From NCBI GenBank assembly GCA_009763385.1, contig CM019824.1, positions 152,774,305 through 152,838,304 on the forward strand: DNA of 64,000 bases, given 5' to 3'. The notes under the pieces were generated by a model that was not told the origin of the DNA, made no database searches, and saw only the letters and a program-made list of their open reading frames with translations. The DNA comes from Coix lacryma-jobi var. lacryma-jobi. Lineage: Eukaryota; Streptophyta; Magnoliopsida; Poales; Poaceae. This document shows, one piece after another, positions 32,635-42,671 of the stretch. How positions within the stretch are numbered: the stretch's first letter is position 1; each line of letters begins with the position of its first letter. Made by a program: the position numbers and the translations under genes.

Positions 32635-33778
32635 CTGAAAACCATTGACAGAATAGTGAGATTCTTTAACACAAATAATATCTTATCCATAAAAATTGCA
32701 TGTTTTAAAACAACGTTGGTCAGTATTAAAACATACAATTCCTTCTGCATTATTTCTATATCACCGTTGGGCAGAAAATAAAAATAATGCATAAAACTGA
32801 TGAAACTAAAACATTTATAATATTGATATAATCAACGTTGGTCAGAATATAACAATATTACAAATCTTCTGAATATCTAAATTTAATAATTGTTCCAACA
32901 ATTAAATTCTCCCGTTGGTTCGAATTTAATTAAAGAACAAAAATAAACTTTGCAGCGGAAAACGTGACTGAAGAAACTTATACTTATTTTCTGATATTCT
33001 CTGAAAATTTATCCCGTTGGTTCAAAATTTACAGAGATGTGAACTTAAAAGGTTTGTCTGAAATTGTAAAAACATTTCACTTAATCGTAATGGGCCACCA
33101 GGGAAGGTGAGAGGCCCGCGGCCTGCACCGCTCGCGGCCTGCCCGCAGCGCGGAAGCCCTCCCTAGCCTGGGGCGGCGCAGCCCGCTCCGCGGCCTGCTC
33201 CGCGCGCGTGCGGATGCTCCCCCGGCCCGGCCGATCCCGGCCGCTCATTCCGATCGGACGGCCGAGCGCCGAGATCGGGAGGTCAAAACTCCAGGCGGAC
33301 GCTCCCTGAACCCTAAATCTCATTCTCCTCTGTTTCTCTCAGCCACACGGCCACCACCGATTCCAGGAAGACGGCGCTCACGGCGCCGCCGTGGTGCCCC
33401 TCGCCGGCGCACGCGTGCGGCCGGAGCCGCGCGCGGTGCCGTCGAGTAGCACTGCGGTGGTGTTCTTAAGGCCCGAGGTGGAGGTCACCGCGCACCAGTG
33501 AGTCCTCGCCCCGGTGACGGCGGCGCAGAGCCCAAACCAGGTTGGAACCCCTTCTCCCGCCGATCTGAATTCTTTGTTTCTTAGGGTTAGGGTTTGGGCG
33601 AAATCGATTCTTCCCCTTCCTTCCCCCCGATCCAGATCCGGATCGGTTTCTTAGTGTCTGATACATCTTGTCTGGCCCGGGACGATGCTCAGGGCATGTC
33701 GCTCGGCGGCCAAAAACTGATTTGGTTTTCTTAGAAATCCCGATCTATTTACTTAGAGTCTTAGTCCTCTGATACCAT
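32635..33778 (-). other. copia gag leader / probable intron and PBS
   Basis: The part next to the LTR (33081-33778) is GC-rich and the part next to gag (32635-33075) is AT-rich and holds a five-hairpin array. PBS complement CTCTGATACCA lies at 33768-33778 beside the LTR. An ATG-initiated 80-codon ORF (33323-33081, minus) may be an upstream ORF. An acceptor at 32635 suggests that spliced RNAs lose the AT-rich part. Confidence 0.6.
32700..33023 (-). repeat. five stem-loops with a common CCAACG loop in the copia leader
   Basis: Hairpins lie at 32700-32734 (ATGTTTTAA/TTAAAACAT), 32746-32791 (TGCATTATTT/AAATAATGCA), 32818-32860 (TAATATTG/CAATATTA), 32900-32931 (AATTAAATTC/GAATTTAATT) and 32998-33023 (TCTCTGAAAATTT/AAATTTACAGAGA). 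Stems differ completely. Each loop contains CGTTGG on the plus strand, that is CCAACG in the element RNA. Loop contexts are of two types: CAACGTTGGTCAG (CACCGTTGGGCAG in the second) and TCCCGTTGGTTC. Confidence 0.8.
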
Positions 33779-34289
33779 TGTTAGATCCAATCGGATCACT
33801 TAGTGTTAATAGGCTCGGGATTAGGTTAAACAGTGGATGAACAAATGCTTAATATGCAACACAGTGAAAGTAAAGAACAATAGGGTTAGAGAATCGACCA
33901 TCTCCGGTGGGCTTGGAACTTGATCCGGCGTCCGCCATAGGCCTCTCTCGTCGTTCTTGCGGGTCCGGATGAGGAGGAAGAAGCCGGCGTGGGGAGGCGC
34001 TCGGTGCAGTGAAGGTCGCGCGGTTGGAGTCGACGCAGCGGCGGCGGGGAGGGCTTCCCGTCACTGGCTGCGAGACCCTAGATCGGATTAGGGTTGGGGA
34101 TGTCGGTGGGGGGTCTCTGGCGGCTCAGACGAACCTCGTGCCTTGTGCCTTGGCCCCCACCTCCCTTTTATATCCCGCAGTGTGACAGGGGCCCTCCAAC
34201 CATTAATGGGTTGGGCTCCCCGATCAGGAGCGGATCAAGTTAGATAAAAGGGCCGTTGGGCCCAGTAACTAGGGAGATCAATACTAACA
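33779..34289 (-). repeat. copia LTR 2, shared by the two tandem copies
   Basis: 511 bp with the same sequence as LTR 1 as far as I can read. On its left is the PBS of the full copy. On its right (34290 on) is the polypurine tract of the second copy. Confidence 0.92.
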
Positions 34290-34482
34290 TTCTCCCCCTT
34301 GATCTCCTAATAACTTATCTTATTCTTATCTTAAATACTCAACTCATATGGCTCTATTCCATTATAAAGAAAAGCATCGAGCGCGTCTCGTCGTCACAAC
34401 CAAGCGTCGTTGGACTTGACGGCTACAATACATCTCTCTAATTTGAAACAGAGTTCTAACTTGGGCCCTAAGTGTTCAGGAA

Positions 34483-36975
34483 TCATAGGCTTTCCCTTAA
34501 CCCCATGCCGGCTACGTGTCTTCTAAACACGTTGGGTGGTAAGCCTTTTGTCAACGGATCCGCTAACATCTTATCTGTACTTATATGCTCAAGGCTAATG
34601 ACATGATCCCGAACTTTATCTTTCACAACATAGTACTTAATGTCAATGTGTTTGGCAGCACCACTTGACCTATTGTTGTGAGCATATTCAACTGCAGGAT
34701 TATTATCGCAGTATAACTTAAGTGGTTTCTGAATGCTGTCTACCACTGCTAATCCGGGTAAGAATTTCTTGAGCCAGTTCACCTGCCCCGAGGCCTCATA
34801 ACATGCTACAAACTCCGCATACATTGTGGATGATGTAACGAGAGTTTGTTTAGAGCTTTTCCACGATATAGCCCCACCTGCAAGGGTGAAAATATAACCC
34901 GAAGTGGATTTTCTTTCCTCCCCCGCATAATCTGAATCTGAGAACCCTACAATCTCAAGGGAATCTGATCTCTTATAGGTTAGCATGAAGCCTTTTGTGC
35001 CCTGCAAATAACGCAAGACTTTCTTTACTAATTTCCAGTGCTCTATGCCTGGATTTTTCTGATATCTGCCAAGTAACCCGGTAACAAAAGCTATGTCAGG
35101 GCGAGTACAAATTTGAGCATATTGTAAACTTCCGACAGCGGATGCATAAGGAACTGATCTCATTTGCTCGAGCTCTATCTGATTCTTGGGACACTGATGT
35201 TCCCCATACTTATCGCCCTTGACTATGGGTGCAGGTGACGGGCTGCACTTATGCATACTATATTTCTTAAGAATCTTATCTATGTATGTATTCTGAGACA
35301 AGCCTAATACCCCTCTGCATCTATCACGGTGAATCTCTATCCCCAGAACAAAAGAGGCCTCACCGAGATCCTTCATATCAAAATGTGAGGACAAGAACTT
35401 CTTTGTTTCCATTAGCAGTCCGACATCATTGCTTGCCAGCAAAATATCGTCCACATATAGAACCAAGAAGATGAACTTACTATTCTTAAACTTTGTGTAC
35501 ACACAGTTATCCTCAACATTAGCTTTAAACCCAAAACGTCTGATGGTGTTATCAAACTTCAAGTACCACTGTCTCGAAGCTTGTTTTAACCCATAAATGG
35601 ACTTTCTTAGTCGACATCCCATCTTTTCTTTTCCTTCCACAACAAAACCTTTCGGTTGTGCCATGTAAACATCTTCTTCTAGATCCCCATTAAGGAATGC
35701 CGTCTTAACATCCATTTGATGTAACTCTAAGTCATAATGTGCCACTAGCGCCATTATAATTCTAAAAGAATCCTTACATGAGACAGGAGAAAAGGTCTCA
35801 TTGTAATCAATTCCTTCTCTTTGGGTAAAACCTTTTGCCACAAGTCGCGCTTTATATCTCTCAATGTTCCCTTGGGAGTCACATTTGGTTTTGTAGACCC
35901 ATTTACAGCCTACTGTTTTGGCTCCTTTAGGAATTTCCACTAAATCCCAAACATTGTTGGAATCCATGGAACTTAGCTCATCTTTCATGGCTTCTAGCCA
36001 CTTATCTGAGTGCTCGCTTCTCATGGCTTGTTCATATGTTGTGGGATCATCCTCCATATGAAACTCTTCGGCCTCATAGACTTCATAATCATCTGAGATA
36101 GCTGATCTTCTAACTCTATGTGACCTTCTAATGTTCTCATTATTTGGCGCCATTTGGGGCTGTTGTTGTTCTTCCCCATGCACGACAGGTTCTAATGGCT
36201 CCTGAAGGACAGGTTCCAGATTCTCATTTTCTGTCTGCAAGGGAGGCTCAACAACAGGTGCTGGCACTACAGTGCTTGACACCGTTGGTGCAGCAACAAC
36301 AGGTAGCATAAAGTATGGTTCCTGAAACATCGGAGTAGGGGCGTGAACCCGTTTTTCCTCTAAGTTGACATCTTGAACCACCTTGCTCCCCCTGATCACA
36401 TCATGTTCTAAAAACTCAGCATGTCTTGTTTCTACAAACTTTGTATGCCTGTCAGGGCAATAAAAGCGGTAGCCTTTTGATCTGTCTGGGTAGCCAATGA
36501 AATGGCAACTAACAGTCTTAGGATCTAATTTTCCTGAATTTGGGTTAAAGACTTTAGCCTCAGCTGGACAGCCCCACACCCTTAAATGCTTAAGTGAGGG
36601 TACTCTGTTTGTCCATAACTCATACGGTGTCTTAGGCACCGACTTACTGGGTACACGATTAAGGATATGAATGGCGGTTTTTAACGCCTCCATCCACAGA
36701 CTTATCGGTAAAGTGGAGTAACTGACCATGCTTCTTACCATATCCATCAGGGTACGGTTTCTTCTTTCAGCCACTCCATTTTGCTGAGGTTCTCCTGGCA
36801 TTGAATACTGAGCAACTATGCCATGCTCCTGAAGGAACTTTGCAAAAGGTCCTGGAACTTGACCATACGGGGTATGTCGCCCATAGTATTCTCCACCACG
36901 ATCTGATCTTACTATCTTAATTTTCTTATTGTGTTGATTTTCTACTTCTGCCTTAAATATCTGAAACTTATCTAA
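34483..36975 (-). pseudogene. truncated second copy of the copia pol
   Basis: The frame repeats the last 830 residues of the full copy (integrase core from LDKFQIFKAEV onward, reverse transcriptase, RNase H, stop at 34483) without visible change. Gag, protease and the integrase finger are missing because the copy stops at 36971-36975. The frame stays open into the flanking GC-rich DNA up to 37056, giving a chimeric ORF that begins with GTG, not ATG. There is no promoter of its own in view, so expression is doubtful. Confidence 0.9.
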
Positions 36976-37483
36976 CGCGGCCGCCGGCGCCCGAGCTGGG
37001 TTGCAGGCGCGAAACCCTAGGGGCGCCGCCGGCCGGCGCCACCACCGCCCGACCACGAAGCCACCCGGTCCGGCCGCGGAGGACTGGCCGAGGGAACACA
37101 GATCCGGCCGCCAGCCCCAAAGTTGAAGGGGAGAAGGTGGAGAAGCGGAGGGGAGAAGAGGGAGGAAGAGGAGGACGCGAGAGAGAGAGCGCGGGGAGGA
37201 AGCAAGGGAGCCCCTGCTGGCCGCCGCCGCCGGCGAGGAGGAGGCGCGGCAGCGGCAGCCGGAGAAGGCGGGCAGGTGGGCTGTGGGGCGGCGGGGGAGG
37301 GACCCCTCGAGTCGCCCCCGGAGGACGGCGCGAGCCCGTGCATGAAATGTGGGATTTGAGTCCCAAGATGTGAGCTCCCGTCCAAGGCTTGTTTCCCGGG
37401 ATTCAACTTTTCCACCTCTTTGGAAGCAAAAATTCAGTGGGGCGGGCTAGCTCTACCTTGCGTAGTGTAGGGGATGACGGGGC
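36972..37483. repeat. right copy of the ~510-bp direct repeat, uninterrupted target
   Basis: It matches 27178-27689 and continues through GACGGGGC into ACGTTGGCACGC, so it represents the empty insertion site. The junction with the copia copy shares CTAA (36972-36975) with both parents. Confidence 0.95.
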
Positions 37484-37673
37484 ACGTTGGCACGCGGCCC
37501 AGATGATGGCATATTCTGTGAGTTTCCAGAGCAATTGAAGCGAAGCGAAGTGATGAGTGTCTGAATGCTTTGCCTGCTTGCTGCCTTGGGTGATCCTGCA
37601 GCTAGCGCTGGCCTCTTGCTACTCATCTGTTTGTTATCGAAAAAAGACGGATCGCATGCTTTGAGTGTGCATC

Positions 37674-37690
37674 TTTTTTTTTTCGAGGGA
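37674..37690 (-). mobile_element. ultra-truncated retroposon tail (17 bp) with 13-bp TSD
   Basis: TTGAGTGTGCATC (37661-37673) and TTGAGCGTGCATC (37691-37703) flank TTTTTTTTTTCGAGGGA. Read on the minus strand this is TCCCTCG followed by poly(A), the very 3' end of a LINE-like element. Confidence 0.7.
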
Positions 37691-37703
37691 TTGAGCGTGC
37701 ATC

Positions 37704-38555
37704 AATATACTTGGGTCCATCAGAGATTCAGATGCTAGTACTATATTGGCCATGCATGTTGTGCATATCAAACTGGCCGGAGAGCCTTACTTACTTGAGA
37801 AACACTCTCTCCGTGCTAAAATAGAAGTCGTTTTCGTTTCCCGAGAAATAACTACCGGCAATTGTTATAAATAATAATATCAACAATTAGTATCATACTC
37901 CCTCCGTTCACAAAAGAATCAATTCCTAGAGTTGTCTTAAGTCAAACTTTTTAAATGAAAGGAATGAAAGGTGAGAGAGAGCTATCGAGATCGAATCCGG
38001 GAAGCTTATTGGTCTGGTGCCCACTAGCAATATCATTACTGCCACTCCACATTGTTGGTCCAAGTGACCAAGTAGGAGGAGTATTCTAAGTATATTATCT
38101 GACTATGGGTTGCTCAACTTGGCACCTATCCAAAGATCACACAGCATACTAGATACTATTGCTTCAAGGAATTTTTGCCGCGCAACACTTGAAACAAAAA
38201 TAGCTTTATTCTATTTACTCTGCCACTTGTCGCGGCTGTACATTCTCTTGCACGTATCCGTTGACAGGATCTCTCTTAATCCTCGTGGATGGATTGTTTG
38301 CGCGCGTACGTACATGCTCGACACGTACTGCCTAGACTCTTGCGCCCCAAGTTGGAGTTTTTATGTTCGCTGAGAATAGTAGATTATATAGAAAAGAAAA
38401 TGTCAGGGTCATCACATGCCCAGAGGAGGCGACGCACGGGGGGCAGCAGCCCATTGACGCGTCGTTGGGCGCACCGAGAAGAGGTGGGTCCACGTGGACG
38501 TGGACGTGGGCGCGCATGTCGGGGGACAGAATTAGACTCACCGCACTCTCCGTAC
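37704..38555. other. intergenic with a Stowaway half and a tRNA-like remnant
   Basis: CTCCCTCCGTTCACAAAAGA at 37901 starts a MITE whose family recurs at 57960-58235, but only the left half is present. On the minus strand, 38052-37985 has GTGGCAGTAATG and CGGATTCGATCTC, which look like A- and B-box remnants. No gene is supported. ORFs around 38110-38560 lack features. Confidence 0.45.
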
Positions 38556-39481
38556 TCTAAATTCATCCTCTATACATTCTGGTTATCGAGATTCTCTCCT
38601 CTATATCATTTTCTCCCGCATCCATTCATCCTCTATATCATACTCTATCCATAGTGGGGTCCACATATCTATAAATAAATTTTATCTAAATATATTCATG
38701 TGAGATCTTGTTTTGAAGGATTTATTGCAACGAGTTTAATGGTGTAATCAGAATTTAATTTGGAATTTTGGTTTGTGACCTATAACATTTTTTAGTGAGT
38801 TGAAATAGTGGGACCCACTTGAGATTCTCTCTTTCTCCCACCAGCAGGCGCTCTGTCCGAGCTGAGTTGCATGCGTCTGTCCCCATAGCAGCGTACATGA
38901 CTGCTCCTCTACCACGCTGAATATAGCGGACATAGCTCCTGTTCTGAATTTTACAGTAACGAATAGAGTAGCCAGTGCAGCACTTTCATCCGGTAAATAC
39001 TACTCCAGGATTATATACGGTACTGCAGTGCAGATAGCCTTAGACAAACTACACCCGGTACACGCTATGTCATCCACTAAAGAATTTTACAGGAACAAAA
39101 TGCTGCAGTGGGGTACCTTACGGCCTCCTCTAAGCGTGCGCTCACGCTAAAGTGAGCGGAGAGGGCGGGATTTAGCCGAGACCACGCCATGCGCGCACAG
39201 GCGGCCAGCTGTGTTGGCTTTGAGTGAGAGCAGAGAGTACGCGGCGGGCCCTACTCCATTTCATTTCAAAAAAATACTATATCTCATAAACCGAAAATCC
39301 AAATTAAATTCTGATTGTATCATTGAATTTGTTGCAATTAATTCTTCAAAACCAGATCTCTCATAGATATATTTAAATAAAGTGATAAGTGAGCCCACAG
39401 TAAATAGAGGATGATATAGAGTATGGATGGATGCGGGAGAAATGAGTATAGAGGAGAGAATGTTGATGACCAGACAATATA
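38556..39481. mobile_element. foldback element with ~240-270-bp inverted arms
   Basis: The left arm (38556-38823) and right arm (39244-39481) are inverted copies sharing TCTCTCCTCTAT, TTTCTCCCGCATCCATYCAT, GTGAGATCT/GAGAGATCTGGTTTTGAAG and CAGAATTTAATTTGGA. The middle is unrelated and has no gene. A lone left arm of the same family is at 57420-57725. Ends and TSD were not pinned down. Confidence 0.75.
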
Positions 39482-40064
39482 AAGGATTTAAAAGCCGATG
39501 CCACTGAGCTATCGCCAAATCCAGTGCAGTGCAGTCACCAACCAGGCAGGCCAGCTCATCAGTGGACTGCTTCGATCGGGCACACACATCTGTTTGCCCA
39601 GATGCCAGATACGATGCTCCCCTCCGTTTATATTTTTACAAAGCGCACCAATGCTCGGCAATGGGTTATTTGGCCAAGCCAAATGGCTTGAAAATATGTC
39701 CCGGAAAGAAATGCCCTGGTAGTGTTATTATATATAAATAACAAAAGATTATCAGTTGTTCTTATCCACAACACGTTTATAATACTCTGCCCTAAATTAT
39801 ATAAGTCATTTTAACTTATTTGATACATTTGTTCTGTTATGTATCTAGACATTATTGTTATATCCAGATACGTAGGAACGTAGATGAAAAAAAATCAACG
39901 CGAATTATAATTTCAAACTGAGGGAGTACTTGTTTTATACTTTAAACATGTGCACCTGACCGCCATTTTACCAAGCATTTTACATTAAAATTTATTATAT
40001 TATTGGAAAAATGGCAAGTTGAAAAAACTTTTTAATACAGTTTTGCAGCACAAATATAAGACCT
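39482..40064. other. intergenic with a degenerate Stowaway-like MITE
   Basis: A stretch near 39779-39928 runs from TACTCTGCCCTAAATTATAT to TTTCAAACTGAGGGAGTA, like a decayed CTCCCTC-type MITE. Nothing else was recognised. Confidence 0.45.
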
Positions 40065-40074
40065 GTTCAGATGA

Positions 40075-40090
40075 TTTTTTTTTTACGACG
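40075..40090 (-). mobile_element. ultra-truncated retroposon tail (16 bp) with 10-bp TSD
   Basis: GTTCAGATGA occurs at 40065-40074 and 40091-40100 and flanks TTTTTTTTTTACGACG. The insert reads on the minus strand as CGTCGT plus poly(A). Confidence 0.7.
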
Positions 40091-40134
40091 GTTCAGATGA
40101 GATTGTTGTAGCTGTAGCTCCCCGCTGGCCAATC

Positions 40135-40689
40135 TGTTGTATGGTGACTCAAATCCTACTTAGAATAGGACTCAAGAAATGTGTGCTACTAGGACTTCTA
40201 GTTCTACTAGGTTTTGAGTGTAGAATCCTACTAGGAGTAGGACTCCTATTTGTATGTATGAGGGCCTTGGAGAGGACTATATAAATCAAGGGGTAGAGGT
40301 CATAGGCATCACAACAAGATCATAAGCCAACACAAGGGGTCTCATCCAAGGCTTGTACGGAGCAATTAGGAGCGCTCAAGAGGATTAGACTAGACAGTTC
40401 TATTGCACTAGATTCTTGTATAGGGCAAGAATCAGTTGGTCCTAGAGGGTCAAGTAGGGTTGTGAGAGAGCGACAATCTCTTGTACTCTTTTGGAGTTGT
40501 GCTAATAGAATTTGCGGTCGGCTTCGCCAAATTCTAATCTCTTGTCGTGGTTGCTTCATCGTCATCTAAGGTTTTCTACGCGATTCGACTACATCGTTCT
40601 TGATACGGTGCTAGCTTGTGTCATATTCGCAACATCCTTTCAAAGATCCGAGGGCTGCTGCGCATAACTAGGGGTATCAGATTCTAACA
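40135..40689 (+). repeat. 5' LTR of the short copia element
   Basis: 555 bp; TATA box GGACTATATAAATC near 40275. It ends just before AGTGGTATCGGAGCC. Confidence 0.95.
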
Positions 40690-40767
40690 AGTGGTATCGG
40701 AGCCAAGGTCGGATTGATTTGATTTTGTGAGAAGGTTGACAGGGCTAGGAAGCACTAAATTAAGACG

Positions 40768-41370
40768 ATGTCAGGGATGTGGAATGAAGTAGAGAAATTT
40801 GATGGCAAAGGGAATTTCAGCGTGTGGCAATGCGTGGTACAAGATGTGCTTGTCCAACAAGGATTGATTGATGCTCTCGAGGGCACCAAGCCGGACAAGA
40901 TAACTGATGAAGAATGGAAAGTGATGGAGCGAAAGACTGTTAGTACAATTCGACTGTGTCTCTCCGATGAGGTAAAGTACTCGGTAATTAAGGAGAATTC
41001 AACGACAAAATTATGGAAGAGCCTAGAAGAGTTGTATATGGCAAAGTCGCCGACAAATCGGTGGGTACTGAAGCGCCAACTATTTAGGTTACGCATGGAG
41101 GAAGGTACACGATTCATCGACCATCTAAATGTCTTCAACAAGCTTGTCACGCAGCTGATTAGTGTGGATGAGAAAATTGAGGAGAACGATAAAGTCGTCA
41201 TATTGGCTTCATCCTTACCACCATCGTGGGAGCAGCTAGTGATGAATATTCTCGTCGGGAAGACTACTCTCAACTTCAACGAGACAGTTGCATATCTACT
41301 GGAGGCAGAGTCCTTGAAGAAGCCGCAGGATTCTTCATTCTCGGGTGATCAAGCTTTGACTGTTTCAAGT
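40768..41370 (+). pseudogene. copia Gag, first part (interrupted)
   Basis: ATG 40768 opens 201 codons of Gag (WNEVEKFDGKGNFSVWQCVV, DEEWKVMERKTVSTIRLCL, LYMAKSPTNRWVLKRQLFRL, MNILVGKTTLNFNETVAYLL), a UBN2/retrotran-gag type domain. The gypsy element enters after codon 201. The same frame resumes at 52165 because one TSD copy plus the insert is a multiple of three. The protein would form particles packaging the short element's RNA. Confidence 0.85.
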
Positions 41371-42614
41371 TGTCGGGGGTCCACAAAAGGGGTACCCCCA
41401 ATCAATGCAAACAAATAGGTTAAACCTAGAACGCCGGTAAATAACAAACCTGACTAGTCTAACCCCTTAAAGAGACCAACCCCTCGAGGCCCACAACGCT
41501 GGCCCACCAAGTCAGGCCTCGGGCGAACGCGCGTTCTCCATCTCGCCCGAGCCCTCCGAAGCCAGGCCCCGGGCGAGCGCCCCACTAAAACCTCAAGTCC
41601 TGGCATTTAGGGCTCGAGCCCCCCATAGCCGAACACCACACCTCGAGACCCCACGCCGGGACCTCGAGCCTCTCCACAGCAGCCTATCCCTCGAGGCGCT
41701 TATGCTTCCCTCGAGCGGCGCAGGCATCGGATGACAACCCCATACCGCGCATTTAATACATCCACCTACTCCAGTCACGTCCTCTGCAGCCCAACGTGTA
41801 CCACAGTAACCAGGGCAGAGTCAAGTCTCGTTTTCACCACAAGCATGGGCAAAAGGGCGCCAGTACGGCACTGTTAACCCATACCCTACGCTGTTGCACG
41901 TCCAAGCCACGTCTCGAGGCCCGGATGCCCACTGCTCAATCAATTTCCACGGGACTTGTCCATACCTGCGGGGGCTCGAGCCCCCCGTAGGCGCCGCCTC
42001 GAGGCCGGCTCCGCGCCCCTCGAGCCCTAACTACTTTCATGCTATTAGAAGACAGGTACCCCAAGATCCGGAGGGACCCCGTCGTGTCCTGTACGTGCCG
42101 GAATGGGTGTTGTACGGCTTCTACATTGTCACGTCATCACGTCCGCGCCCGGGATGGAGGCCACGCCCCAAGGACGCCTCAACAGCAACGCCCACGTCGG
42201 CTCCAGTGGCCCCGACAAGACAAGGTTCGTACCCCTCTCTGTATTGGGCATCGTACGCCCCGACACCTGTAATACCCTTGTGTAACCCTGGCCTCCCCTT
42301 GCTCTATAAAAGGGGACGCCAGGGCCCTTCGCGCGAGGAGGACGGGACGCGAGTCCACGGTTACACAACTCCGATAGACAACACACACGTCCACACTCGA
42401 GTCCGGACTCCGGTCCACGCTCATTGAGCTTGTATTCGCCCCTGTACAAGCACTTAGGTGCAAGTAATACAAGAACCTCCTCCCCCGCTGGACGTAGGGC
42501 CTTCTTTGCCCGAACCAGGATAAATCCTTGTGTCATCTTGCATCACCATCCAGAAAGAGAGCACACGATCACATTACTCGTTGGTGTCATACCCCCGGGT
42601 TCGAAACACCGACA
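41371..42614 (+). repeat. 5' LTR of the gypsy element
   Basis: 1,244 bp with TATA box CTCTATAAAAGGGG near 42302. It is rich in CTCGAG/CCTCGAG motifs. Confidence 0.95.
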
Positions 42615-42671
42615 GTTGGCGCGCCAGGTAGGGGCCTTCGCGTGTCGAGTCGGTTTCTCGCTGTTTCCTGG

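Larger units (their letters stand above)
27690..36971 (-). mobile_element. young Ty1/copia insertion: LTR, full element, LTR, truncated second copy
   Basis: The order along the plus strand is LTR (27690-28200), internal region of a full minus-strand copia element (28201-33778), LTR (33779-34289), then the first 2.68 kb (3' part) of a second identical internal region (34290-36971). It stops at CTAA and joins target DNA. The PBS complement (CTCTGATACCA, 33768-33778) and the polypurine tract (complement TTCTCCCCCTTGAT, 28201-28214) sit where expected. The second LTR is thus shared by two tandem copies. All copies read as identical, so the structure is recent or an assembly product. Confidence 0.85.

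Noticed and set aside
33081..33323. 80-codon ORF in the copia leader as the first exon of gag
   Set aside because: It is possible as an upstream ORF, but I found no donor site joining it in phase to the acceptor at 32635, so it is only mentioned.
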